Shown one piece after another: positions 10,054 to 17,665 of a DNA stretch of 64,000 nt (its first letter is position 1; each line of letters begins with the position of its first letter). Location of the stretch: NCBI RefSeq assembly GCF_020400655.1, contig NZ_JAINRC010000014.1, positions 237,567 to 301,566 on the forward strand, written 5' to 3'. The notes beneath the pieces were generated by a model. It worked only from the letters and a program-made list of their open reading frames with translations. It searched no databases and was not told the origin of the DNA. A program made the translations under genes and the position numbers. Origin of the DNA: Streptomyces spinosus. GTDB lineage: Bacteria > Actinomycetota > Actinomycetes > Streptomycetales > Streptomycetaceae.

Positions 10054-10377
10054 CCGGTTCGCCGGTCCGCTACCGGCGTACGGGCCGCCGTACCCCGGTC
10101 TCCCGCCCCGGCGCCCGGTCTCCCGCCTCGGCGACCGGCCGGCCGCCGGGGGGCCGCCGTAGGGGAGTGCACGGCGGCCGGCGCCGCAACGGGTCGCGGA
10201 GGCAGGGGCGTTGGGGTCACGGCGCACTCGCGGCCGGCCGGGGCGGTGGAGGTGCGCGAGGGCGCGCACGGCTTCAGCCCGTGCCGGTGGGCCGTGTGAC
10301 CGGCCGTCCCGGTTCCCGGGTCCCGTTTCCGGCCTCCCGCTTCGACAACGGCACGGTGCACACGGTACTCATGTGAC

Positions 10378-11304
10378 ATGACCGAAGACGGCGAACACCC
10401 GCCCGACGCACGTCTGATCGGCGGTCGTTACCGGCTGACCGGACGCCTCGGCTCCGGGCCGTCCGGGACCGTGTGGCGCGCCCGGGACGAACAGGGGGAG
10501 GCGCTGGTCGCCGTCAAGGAACCCCTCCTGCCCGGCGACCCGGCCGCCGACGAGGACAGCCGGCGCATCGCGCACCGGCTCCACCACGAGGCCCGCGCCG
10601 CGACCCTGGTGCGGCACCCCTCGGCCGTGACGGTGTACGACGTCGTCACCGAGGACGGCGTCCCCTGGATCGTCATGGAGCTGGTGGCCGGGGAGTCCCT
10701 GCGGGAGGTGCTGCGCCGCGGCCCGCTCCCCGTCGAGGAGGCCGCGCGCGTCGGGCTCGCCGTGCTCGGCGCGCTGCGCGCCGCCCACGCCGTCGGGATC
10801 GTGCACCGGGACCTCAAACCGGCCAACGTGCTGCTGGAGACCGGGACCGGGCGGGTCGTCCTCACCGACTTCGGCATCGGCGACGGACACGTGGAGGACG
10901 CGCCCGCCGGTTTCGTCGCACCCGAGCGGGCGGCGGGGCCCGGCGCCGGCCCGGCCTCCGACCTGTGGTCCCTGGGCGCCCTGCTCCGCGTCACCCTGGG
11001 CGAGACGGACCCCGGCCCGCTGGGCCCGCTGCTGGACCGGCTGCACGCCGTGGAGCCGGCGGCCCGGCCGGACGCGGCGCAGACCGAGGCCGCACTCCGC
11101 GACTGCCTGGGGCTCACCGCCGTACCGGAACCGGCGCGGGAACCCCGCCCGCCGGCCGCCGCCCCGGCGCCCGAGCCCGAACCGGCACCCGAGTCCGCCC
11201 AGGCACCCGAGCCCACGCCGGCCCCCGCGCCCGAGCCGGCGCCCCGCCGCACCCCCCTCGCCGCCCTCGGACTCCTCCTCGCGAGAAGGAGCGAGGTCGA
11301 CTGA
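10378..11304 (+). CDS. Short cytoplasmic Ser/Thr protein kinase, paralogue 5 (lacks membrane and sensor parts)
   Basis: 308 residues from ATG 10378. The kinase core is present: GSGPSG loop at 25-30, Lys47, HRD at 143-145, DFG at 164-166. The activation segment is only about a dozen residues between DFG and APER, far shorter than in the paralogues. After the C-lobe comes a Pro/Ala/Glu tail, and the protein ends at RRTPLAALGLLLARRSEVD, which looks like the first half of a lost membrane helix. No sensor domain exists in another frame before the next gene at 11438. It may be a deletion derivative that signals from the cytosol or a decaying copy. The 324-base gap before it (10054-10377) is GC-rich and shows no gene. 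Confidence 0.85.
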   Translation: MTEDGEHPPDARLIGGRYRLTGRLGSGPSGTVWRARDEQGEALVAVKEPLLPGDPAADEDSRRIAHRLHHEARAATLVRHPSAVTVYDVVTEDGVPWIVMELVAGESLREVLRRGPLPVEEAARVGLAVLGALRAAHAVGIVHRDLKPANVLLETGTGRVVLTDFGIGDGHVEDAPAGFVAPERAAGPGAGPASDLWSLGALLRVTLGETDPGPLGPLLDRLHAVEPAARPDAAQTEAALRDCLGLTAVPEPAREPRPPAAAPAPEPEPAPESAQAPEPTPAPAPEPAPRRTPLAALGLLLARRSEVD

Positions 11305-11345
11305 TCGTGCGGTGCGGTGCCCCAACGCCCTGATCAGCGCATTCG

Positions 11346-11365
11346 CTGCCAGTGATCACTGGCAG
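11346..11365. promoter_or_regulatory. Perfect 20-bp palindrome, operator candidate upstream of the aldehyde dehydrogenase
   Basis: CTGCCAGTGATCACTGGCAG is identical to its reverse complement over all 20 bases. It ends 72 bases before ATG 11438 and starts 41 bases after the kinase stop. It has no T-run after it, so a transcription-factor operator fits better than a terminator. No regulator gene is adjacent. Confidence 0.6.
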
Positions 11366-11424
11366 TGTGTGAGTACTCGGTGAATCCGCGTTACCGACGG
11401 GTACACAAAGCCTCCGCCGCGGCA

Positions 11425-11430
11425 TACCCT
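11425..11430 (+). promoter_or_regulatory. Candidate -10 box for a leaderless aldehyde dehydrogenase transcript
   Basis: TACCCT at 11425-11430 is followed by seven bases and then ATG 11438, the usual arrangement of leaderless actinobacterial genes. No ribosome-binding site is visible, in agreement. No good -35 box is seen, so an activator at the upstream palindrome is possible. Confidence 0.4.
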
Positions 11431-11437
11431 GCGCGTC

Positions 11438-13051
11438 ATGACGGACACGCAGGCCCCGGACACCGCCGGTACCAACCCGCTCGCGCCCGCGCCCGAAGGC
11501 GCCCGCACCGCCGCCGACGTGGTCACGCCGGAGTTGGTGGCCCAGCTCACCAAGGGCGTCGTCGGCTCCGGCCGCACCGCCAACCACACCCCCTTCACCG
11601 GCGAGAAACTGGCCGACCTGCCCGAGTCCACCCCGCAGGACGTCGGCAAGGCCTTCGAGGTGGCCCGCGCCGCCCAGGCCGTGTGGACGAAGGTCCCGGT
11701 CCGGCAGCGGGCCGCCGTCCTGCTCCGCTTCCACGACCTGCTGCTGGAGCGGCAGGCCGAGGTCCTCGACCTGGTCCAGCTGGAGACCGGCAAGGCCCGA
11801 CTGCACGCGCACGAGGAGGTGCAGGCCGTCGCCGTCGCGGCCCGCCACTACGGCCGCCGGGCGCCCGCGTACCTGAAGCCCAAGCGGCACGCGGGCGCCG
11901 TGCCGACGCTGACCAAGGTCACCGAACTGCGCCACCCGCGCGGCGTCGTGGGCCAGATCGCCCCCTGGAACTACCCGCTGGAGCTGTCCGTCGGCGACGC
12001 CCTGCCCGCCTTCGCCGCCGGCAACGCCGTCGTGATGAAGCCGGACACCGAGACCTGCCTCACCGCGCTGTGGGCCCGTGACCTGCTCATCGAGGCCGGC
12101 CTGCCCGAGGGCGTCTTCCAGGTGGTCCTCGGCGAGGGCCCGGTCGTCGGCCCGGAGCTGGTCAAGCGCGCCGACTACGTCTCCTTCACCGGCTCCACCC
12201 GCACCGGCCGCGAGGTCGCCGTCGGCGCCGCCTCCCGGCTGGTCGGCGTCTCCCTCGAGCTCGGCGGCAAGAACGCCATGCTGGTGCTGGAGGACGCCGA
12301 CGTCGAGAAGGCCGCCGCCGGAGCCGTACGCGCCTGCTTCTCCTCCGCCGGCCAGCTGTGCATCTCCATCGAGCGGCTGTACGTCCACGAGTCCGTCGCC
12401 GACGCGTTCCTGGAGCGGTTCGCCGCCCGCACCCGGGCCATGCGGCTCGGCAACTGCCTCGCCTACGGCGCCGACATGGGCTCGCTGGTCGGCGAACGCC
12501 AGCTGGAGACCGTGCGACGACACGTCGAGGAGGCCGTCGCCAAGGGCGCGAAGGTGCTCGCCGGCGGAGTGGCCCGCCCGGACATCGGCCCCTACTTCTT
12601 CGAGCCCACCATCCTCGACGGCGTCGAGACCTCCATGGCCGTCTGCGAGGAGGAGACCTTCGGCCCGGTCGTCTCGGTCTACCGGTTCAAGAGCGACGAC
12701 GAGGCCGTCGAACGCGCCAACGCCACGCCGTACGGTCTGAACGCCTCCGTGTGGACGACCGACGCCCGCCGCGGCCGGGACGTCGCCGCCCGCCTGCGCA
12801 CCGGCACGGTCAACGTCAACGAGGGCTACGCCCCGGCCTACGGCAGCGTCCAGTCCCCGATGGGCGGCATGAAGGACTCCGGCCTGGGCCGCCGCCACGG
12901 CTCCGAGGGCATCCTCAAGTACACGGAGGCCCAGACCGTCGCCCAGCAGCGGCTGCTGCCGATGGCGCCCTCGCTGGGGATGGACGACGAGTCCTACGCC
13001 CGCTTCATGAGCACGAGCCTGAAGCTGATGAAGGCATTCCGGTTCCGCTGA
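11438..13051 (+). CDS. gabD2: Succinate-semialdehyde dehydrogenase (NADP+) type aldehyde dehydrogenase
   Basis: 537 residues from ATG 11438. The NAD(P)-aldehyde dehydrogenase fold is shown by the APWNYPLEL cofactor motif, FTGSTRTG, the catalytic-base motif LELGGKN and the nucleophile Cys308 in GQLCISIER. The closest recognised family is actinobacterial succinic semialdehyde dehydrogenase GabD2, which oxidises succinate semialdehyde to succinate at the end of the GABA shunt. The C-terminal stretch around GGMKDSGLGRRHG matches that family. Upstream lie a 20-bp palindrome and a leaderless-type -10. The substrate is inferred from family resemblance; a broader aldehyde range cannot be excluded. 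Notably, a distant cluster in this window is predicted to make a GABA thioester. Confidence 0.88.
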   Translation: MTDTQAPDTAGTNPLAPAPEGARTAADVVTPELVAQLTKGVVGSGRTANHTPFTGEKLADLPESTPQDVGKAFEVARAAQAVWTKVPVRQRAAVLLRFHDLLLERQAEVLDLVQLETGKARLHAHEEVQAVAVAARHYGRRAPAYLKPKRHAGAVPTLTKVTELRHPRGVVGQIAPWNYPLELSVGDALPAFAAGNAVVMKPDTETCLTALWARDLLIEAGLPEGVFQVVLGEGPVVGPELVKRADYVSFTGSTRTGREVAVGAASRLVGVSLELGGKNAMLVLEDADVEKAAAGAVRACFSSAGQLCISIERLYVHESVADAFLERFAARTRAMRLGNCLAYGADMGSLVGERQLETVRRHVEEAVAKGAKVLAGGVARPDIGPYFFEPTILDGVETSMAVCEEETFGPVVSVYRFKSDDEAVERANATPYGLNASVWTTDARRGRDVAARLRTGTVNVNEGYAPAYGSVQSPMGGMKDSGLGRRHGSEGILKYTEAQTVAQQRLLPMAPSLGMDDESYARFMSTSLKLMKAFRFR

Positions 13052-13121
13052 CCGACTCCGGGCGCGGGCAGCCGCGCCCGGCCACGCACGACCCGCAGCC
13101 GCAACTCGACGAGGAGTACAC

Positions 13122-14900
13122 GTGCCGCAAGACGCCTACGACTACGACGTCCTGATCGTCGGCTCCGGCTTCGGCGGCTCGGTGTCCGCCCTCCGGCTCA
13201 CCGAGAAGGGGTACAAGGTCGGGGTACTGGAAGCCGGGCGCCGCTTCACCCGCGCCACCCTGCCGAAGAACTCCTGGGACCTGAAGAACTACCTCTGGGC
13301 CCCGAGGCTCGGCATGTTCGGCATCCAGCGCATCCACCTGCTGGGCAATGTGATGGTGCTGGCCGGCGCGGGCGTCGGCGGCGGCTCCCTCAACTACGCC
13401 AACACCCTGTACGTGCCGCCGCAACCCTTCTTCGAGGACCCCCAGTGGCGGCACATCACCGACTGGCAGGAGGAGCTGAAGCCGTACTACGACCAGGCCC
13501 GGCGCATGCTCGGCGTGCGGCTCAACCCCACCATGACCCCCTCCGACGTCCACCTGAAGGCCGCGGCCGAGCGGATGGGCGTCGGCGACACCTTCCACCT
13601 CGCCCCGGTGGGCGTGTTCTTCGGCGACGGCGAGGACGCCGACGGCAAGGCGAGGGCCCGGCCCGGCCAGCGGGTGAACGATCCGTACTTCGGCGGGGCC
13701 GGACCCGACCGCAGGGCGTGCACCGAGTGCGGCGAGTGCATGACCGGCTGCCGGCACGGCGCGAAGAACACCCTGAACGAGAACTACCTGTACCTCGCCG
13801 AGAAGGCCGGCGCGGTCGTGCACCCGATGACGACGGTCGTGTCGGTCACGGACGACTCGCGCGGCGGCTACGCGGTGGCGACCCTGCCGACGGACCGGAG
13901 GAAGAAGGGCGAGGGCCGGCTCTTCACCGCCCGCCAGGTGGTCCTCGCGGCCGGCACCTACGGCACGCAGACCCTGCTGCACCGCATGAAGGCCGGCGGT
14001 CAGCTGCCGTACCTGTCCCCCCGGCTCGGCGACCTGACCCGCACCAACTCCGAGGCCCTGGTCGGCGCCCAGACCGACAACCGGCGCTACCGCAAGGCCA
14101 CCGGCGCGCCGCGTGCCGACTTCACGCGGGGCGTCGCCATCACGTCCTCGATCCACCCCGACGAGAACACCCACATCGAACCGGTCCGCTACGGCAAGGG
14201 CTCCAACTCGATGGGCGGCCTGTCCATCCTCCAGGTGCCCTACGCCGAGGGCTCCTCGCGCGTCCTCGCCTGGCTGGCGAACGCGGCCCGGCACCCGATG
14301 CTGGTCGCCCGTTCCCTGTCCAACCGGCGCTGGTCGGAGCGGACCATCATCGGCCTGGTCATGCAGTCCCTGGACAACTCGCTGACCACGTACCTCAAGC
14401 CCGGCGGCGTCGGCAAGGGCCTGCTCACCGCGCGGCAGGGGCACGGCGCGCCCAACCCCAAGCAGATCAGGGCCGCGACCGAGGCCGCCTCCGCGCTGGC
14501 CGCCGAGATCAACGGCTTCCCCGGCAGCAACGTCGGCGAGCTGATGGGCACCCCGCTCACCGCGCACTTCCTCGGCGGCTGCCCCATCGGCGACTCACCG
14601 GAGACGGGCGTGATCGACCCGTACCACCGGCTCCACGGCCACCCCGGCATCTCGGTCGTGGACGGCGCCGCGGTCTCGGCGAACCTGGGGGTGAACCCCT
14701 CGCTGACGATCACCGCGCAGGCCGAGCGGGCGATGTCGTTCTGGCCGAACAAGGGCGAGGAGGACCCGCGGCCGGCGCCCGGAGCGCCGTACGAGCGGCT
14801 GAAGCCGGTGGAGCCGCAGGCCCCGGTGGTCCCGGCGGACGCGTTCGGCGCGCTGCGGCTGCCCTTCCTCGGGATGCCGGCGGTGCCGCCGAAGAAGTGA
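13122..14900 (+). CDS. GMC-family FAD oxidoreductase with Cys-rich motif (cholesterol-oxidase-like)
   Basis: 592 residues from GTG 13122 with GAGGAG at 13111-13116. An N-terminal Rossmann FAD motif (VGSGFGGSV) is followed by a second flavin-contact segment (GAGVGGGSLNYAN). A ferredoxin-like cysteine run, C-x2-C-x2-C-x3-C (CTECGECMTGC), lies near residue 205. The C-terminal GMC domain has the usual HFLGGCPIG and GVNPSLTITAQAERA motifs. Proteins of this subgroup are often named cholesterol oxidase or ChoD-like, but the Cys-rich motif separates them from classic secreted cholesterol oxidases. No signal peptide is visible, so it is probably cytoplasmic. Substrate unknown. It follows the aldehyde dehydrogenase by 70 bases and may be co-transcribed. 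Confidence 0.85.
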   Translation: MPQDAYDYDVLIVGSGFGGSVSALRLTEKGYKVGVLEAGRRFTRATLPKNSWDLKNYLWAPRLGMFGIQRIHLLGNVMVLAGAGVGGGSLNYANTLYVPPQPFFEDPQWRHITDWQEELKPYYDQARRMLGVRLNPTMTPSDVHLKAAAERMGVGDTFHLAPVGVFFGDGEDADGKARARPGQRVNDPYFGGAGPDRRACTECGECMTGCRHGAKNTLNENYLYLAEKAGAVVHPMTTVVSVTDDSRGGYAVATLPTDRRKKGEGRLFTARQVVLAAGTYGTQTLLHRMKAGGQLPYLSPRLGDLTRTNSEALVGAQTDNRRYRKATGAPRADFTRGVAITSSIHPDENTHIEPVRYGKGSNSMGGLSILQVPYAEGSSRVLAWLANAARHPMLVARSLSNRRWSERTIIGLVMQSLDNSLTTYLKPGGVGKGLLTARQGHGAPNPKQIRAATEAASALAAEINGFPGSNVGELMGTPLTAHFLGGCPIGDSPETGVIDPYHRLHGHPGISVVDGAAVSANLGVNPSLTITAQAERAMSFWPNKGEEDPRPAPGAPYERLKPVEPQAPVVPADAFGALRLPFLGMPAVPPKK

Positions 14901-14936
14901 CCGGGCGGGTGTCGGCCGGACCGGCCGCAGCGGCAC

Positions 14937-14974
14937 AGAGGGACCTGCATCCCCCTCCGAAGGCAGGTCCCTCT
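14937..14974 (+). terminator. Intrinsic terminator after the GMC oxidoreductase
   Basis: A 12-bp perfect stem (AGAGGGACCTGC paired with GCAGGTCCCTCT) closes a 14-base loop and is followed by CACCGTTTTCTT, a T-rich tail. Confidence 0.8.
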
Positions 14975-15046
14975 CACCGTTTTCTTGATCCGCAGGTTTG
15001 ATCGGCGGAAAGCGTGAAGGGTTGCTCCGGAGATCCGGGGTTCTTT

Positions 15047-15062
15047 TGTGATCTGAGTCACA
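15047..15062. promoter_or_regulatory. Crp-like binding site
   Basis: TGTGATCTGAGTCACA fits the TGTGA-N6-TCACA consensus exactly, and also the GTG-N6-GNCAC form I recall for Streptomyces Crp. It lies between two terminators with no clear gene immediately downstream on either strand. Confidence 0.6.
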
Positions 15063-15090
15063 GTTCAGGTGGGGGGTGCGGCGCGCGCGT

Positions 15091-15133
15091 GCGGCGTGCG
15101 GGCATGACGTGCGGTGCGGCGTGCGGGCATGAC
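15091..15133. repeat. Two 18-bp direct repeats
   Basis: The sequence GCGGCGTGCGGGCATGAC occurs at 15091-15108 and again at 15116-15133, directly before a strong hairpin. Function unknown. Confidence 0.7.
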
Positions 15134-15171
15134 GAAGGGCCCCGCGGGACGGAGAGGCCGCGGGGCCCTTC
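15134..15171. terminator. Strong hairpin, probable bidirectional terminator
   Basis: A 14-bp perfect stem (GAAGGGCCCCGCGG with CCGCGGGGCCCTTC) closes a 10-base loop. Flanking T or A tracts are short. It could end a transcript arriving from the chorismate mutase side or a short transcript starting near the Crp-like site. Confidence 0.65.
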
Positions 15172-15189
15172 TTCCGGTCAGCACCGGCG

Positions 15190-15402
15190 TCAGGGCAGCG
15201 CCGGTGCCGGGGAGCGGCGCCGGGGGTCGCGCCGCTTGTCCCTGTGCCCTGTGGCCTGTCTGCAGTTGTCGGGTTCCGCCGGCCGGCCCCGGGCGTCCCC
15301 GGAGCCGGCCGTTCTCTTGGGTGACCGGGCTGCTGTCCCCTGCCGTCCGGTCACTTCCCGGAGCGAGGTCCCACGGCGTGCGGCACGACCCGTACGCCTC
15401 AT
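15190..15402 (-). CDS. Possible small basic protein, doubtful
   Basis: A 70-codon frame with ATG at 15402, GGAGC just upstream, ends 19 bases before the 15134-15171 hairpin. The product is very rich in Arg, Gly and Ala, with no recognised domain and no homologue I recall. Placement before a terminator is the main argument for it. In DNA this GC-rich, such a frame can arise by chance. The rest of 14975-15520 shows no better gene. Confidence 0.2.
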   Translation of the reverse strand: MRRTGRAARRGTSLREVTGRQGTAARSPKRTAGSGDARGRPAEPDNCRQATGHRDKRRDPRRRSPAPALP

Positions 15403-15520
15403 CGCTCCAGCGAGCCACGCGTGGTTCTTTCGGGCCCGCCCCTGGCTGGCACGGACACCCCCCTCAACGAAGCGGTGCGCGGGCCGGTCACGCGCCGTAC
15501 GGGTGAGAGCGGCACCGAAC

Positions 15521-15802
15521 TCAGATACGACCCCGGCTCAGTTCGAGCAGCGTCATGGCGAGAGCGGTGCCCGGCTTGCCGAGCGCGTCCCGGTAGCGGC
15601 CGAGGATCTCCATCTCGCGGGACAGGTGCACCCGCCGCCCGCCGGAGGCGATACGGGTCTGCTGGACGACAGCGGAGACGGCCATCCGCTCCTGCACGAG
15701 CCCGATGATCCGGTCGTCGAGCGCGTCGATGCGGTCACGGGCGTCGGCGATGATCGCCTCCGGGGCGGCGTCCTGTGCGGTGTCCGGTGCGGTGGTGGTC
15801 AT
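15521..15802 (-). CDS. Chorismate mutase, AroQ type
   Basis: 93 residues from ATG 15802 (AGGAG nearby on the minus strand). The all-helical AroQ fold is shown by the ARDRIDALDDRIIGLVQERM first helix and the Arg- and Glu-containing later helices ending in LLELSRGRI. It converts chorismate to prephenate, the branch point to Phe and Tyr. The short free-standing form resembles the mycobacterial enzyme that depends on complex formation with DAHP synthase. It is transcribed away from guaA. Upstream lie a 23-residue aromatic leader peptide and a terminator hairpin, suggesting attenuation by aromatic amino acid supply. Confidence 0.9.
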   Translation of the reverse strand: MTTTAPDTAQDAAPEAIIADARDRIDALDDRIIGLVQERMAVSAVVQQTRIASGGRRVHLSREMEILGRYRDALGKPGTALAMTLLELSRGRI

Positions 15803-15858
15803 GTCGGGCTCCTCGCTGGGATGAGTGCCCCGGAACGACACGGCCCGGAGAAACGACA

Positions 15859-15889
15859 GGCACCCCGGGCCTTGTCGGCCCGGGGCGCC
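15859..15889 (-). terminator. Intrinsic terminator inside the chorismate mutase leader (attenuator)
   Basis: On the minus strand GGCGCCCCGGGCC and GGCCCGGGGTGCC pair over 13 bp, with one G-U wobble, around the loop GACAA. The tail is TGTCGTTTCTCC. The wobble is only a pair in minus-strand RNA (A-C on the plus strand), so the hairpin belongs to the chorismate mutase transcript. It lies between the leader peptide stop and the gene. Confidence 0.7.
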
Positions 15890-15911
15890 TGGGAAGTCGC
15901 TTGGCGTCAGC

Positions 15912-15983
15912 TCAAGCAGCACGACCATGGCAGCCGGCGGGCCGGGTGCCATAGGTAAAGACGAAGGTCGAGTGCTTGCGCAT
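15912..15983 (-). CDS. Leader peptide rich in aromatic codons, chorismate mutase attenuator
   Basis: A 23-codon frame on the minus strand starts at ATG 15983 and reads MRKHSTFVFTYGTRPAGCHG followed by RAA and a stop. Two Phe and one Tyr fall within five codons (FVFTY), the end products of the chorismate mutase branch. CATACT lies six bases before the ATG, so the mRNA is probably leaderless. A terminator hairpin follows 22 bases after its stop. This is the arrangement of ribosome-mediated attenuation; control by charged tRNA-Phe or tRNA-Tyr is inferred. Confidence 0.55.
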   Translation of the reverse strand: MRKHSTFVFTYGTRPAGCHGRAA

Positions 15984-16035
15984 ACGGCCAGTATGCCACG
16001 GCGGCTTCCCTCGGAAGGTCCCCCGGCCGCCCCGT

Positions 16036-16041
16036 TAGAAT
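16036..16041 (+). promoter_or_regulatory. Candidate -10 box of guaA
   Basis: TAGAAT at 16036-16041 is a near-consensus -10 about 40 bases before GTG 16082. No matching -35 at 16-18 bases was found. Confidence 0.4.
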
Positions 16042-16081
16042 CGGAGGCACAGACCCCCGCCCGACCACCAGAAGGCACCCC

Positions 16082-17662
16082 GTGTCATCAGCGACCCAGT
16101 CTGCCGCCACCCCCGACACCGTCCTGGTCGTCGACTTCGGCGCGCAGTACGCCCAGCTCATCGCCCGACGCGTCCGCGAGGCGCGGGTCTACAGCGAGAT
16201 CGTGCCGAGCACCATGCCGGTCGCCGAGATGCTCGCCAAGAACCCCGCGGCGATCATCCTCTCCGGCGGCCCCTCGTCCGTGTACGAGGAGGGCGCCCCC
16301 ACCCTCGACCGCGCGATCTTCGAGGCCGGCGTCCCCGTCTTCGGCATGTGCTACGGCTTCCAGCTCATGGCGCAGGCCCTCGGCGGCACGGTCGACAACA
16401 CCGGCGCCCGCGAGTACGGCCGTACCGACCTGCACGTCGCCAAGAACTCCTCCACCCTCTTCGAGGGCACCCCGGCCGAGCAGCACGTGTGGATGTCCCA
16501 CGGCGACGCCTGCTCCGCCGCCCCCGAGGGCTTCGCGGTCACCGCCTCCACGGACGTCGTCCCGGTCGCCGCGTTCGAGAACGACGACAAGAAGCTCTAC
16601 GGCGTCCAGTACCACCCCGAGGTCATGCACTCCACGCACGGCCAGCAGGTGCTGGAGCACTTCCTGTACCGCGGTGCCGGCCTGGAGCCGAACTGGACCA
16701 CCGGCAACGTGATCGAGGAGCAGGTCGAGGCCATCCGCGAGCTGGTCGGTGACAAGCGCGCGATCTGCGGCCTGTCCGGCGGTGTGGACTCCGCCGTCGC
16801 CGCCGCCCTCGTCCAGAAGGCCATCGGCTCCCAGCTGACCTGCGTGTACGTCGACCACGGCCTGATGCGCAAGGGCGAGACCGAGCAGGTCGAGAAGGAC
16901 TTCGTCGCGGCCACCGGCGTCCAGCTGAAGGTCGTCGACGCCGAGGAGCGCTTCCTCAAGGCGCTCGCCGGGGTCAGCGACCCCGAGGAGAAGCGGAAGA
17001 TCATCGGCCGGGAGTTCATCCGCGTCTTCGAGCAGGCGCAGGCCGAGATCATCGCCGACGAGGGCCCGGCCGTGGAGTTCCTGGTCCAGGGCACCCTCTA
17101 CCCGGACGTGGTGGAGTCCGGCGGCGGCACCGGCACCGCGAACATCAAGTCGCACCACAACGTCGGCGGCCTGCCCGAGGACCTCGAGTTCAAGCTGATC
17201 GAGCCGCTGCGCAAGCTGTTCAAGGACGAGGTCCGCATGGTGGGCCAGGAGCTGGGCCTGCCGGAGGAGATCGTCCAGCGTCAGCCCTTCCCGGGTCCGG
17301 GCCTCGGCATCCGCATCGTCGGCGAGGTCACCAAGGAGCGGCTGGACCTCCTGCGCGAGGCCGACGCCATCGCCCGCGAGGAACTGACCGCGGCCGGCCT
17401 GGACCGCGACATCTGGCAGTGCCCGGTGGTCCTGCTCGCCGACGTCCGCAGCGTGGGCGTCCAGGGCGACGGCCGCACCTACGGCCACCCGATCGTCCTG
17501 CGCCCGGTCTCCTCCGAGGACGCGATGACGGCCGACTGGTCGCGGCTGCCCTACGACGTGCTGGCGAAGATCTCCACCCGCATCACCAACGAGGTCCGTG
17601 ACGTCAACCGGGTCGTCCTCGACGTGACCAGCAAGCCGCCGGGCACGATCGAGTGGGAGTAG
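16082..17662 (+). CDS. guaA: GMP synthase (glutamine-hydrolysing)
   Basis: 526 residues, the normal length, from GTG 16082 with GAAGG upstream. The N-terminal class I glutamine amidotransferase has the nucleophile Cys in GMCYGFQLMAQ and its His in VQYHPEV. The ATP pyrophosphatase domain carries the PP-loop GLSGGVDSAV. The C-terminal dimerisation domain ends in SKPPGTIEWE. It converts XMP, ATP and glutamine to GMP, the last step of guanine nucleotide synthesis. It is divergent from the chorismate mutase unit and ends three bases before a convergent gene. Confidence 0.98.
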   Translation: MSSATQSAATPDTVLVVDFGAQYAQLIARRVREARVYSEIVPSTMPVAEMLAKNPAAIILSGGPSSVYEEGAPTLDRAIFEAGVPVFGMCYGFQLMAQALGGTVDNTGAREYGRTDLHVAKNSSTLFEGTPAEQHVWMSHGDACSAAPEGFAVTASTDVVPVAAFENDDKKLYGVQYHPEVMHSTHGQQVLEHFLYRGAGLEPNWTTGNVIEEQVEAIRELVGDKRAICGLSGGVDSAVAAALVQKAIGSQLTCVYVDHGLMRKGETEQVEKDFVAATGVQLKVVDAEERFLKALAGVSDPEEKRKIIGREFIRVFEQAQAEIIADEGPAVEFLVQGTLYPDVVESGGGTGTANIKSHHNVGGLPEDLEFKLIEPLRKLFKDEVRMVGQELGLPEEIVQRQPFPGPGLGIRIVGEVTKERLDLLREADAIAREELTAAGLDRDIWQCPVVLLADVRSVGVQGDGRTYGHPIVLRPVSSEDAMTADWSRLPYDVLAKISTRITNEVRDVNRVVLDVTSKPPGTIEWE

Positions 17663-17665
17663 GCC

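Noticed and set aside
13122..14900. Secreted cholesterol oxidase
   Set aside because: No signal peptide, and the Cys-rich motif places it in a different GMC subgroup.
15014..15958. 314-codon plus-strand frame between GMC oxidoreductase and guaA
   Set aside because: It runs through a strong terminator hairpin and antisense to chorismate mutase; residues are mostly Arg/Gly/Ala with no motif.
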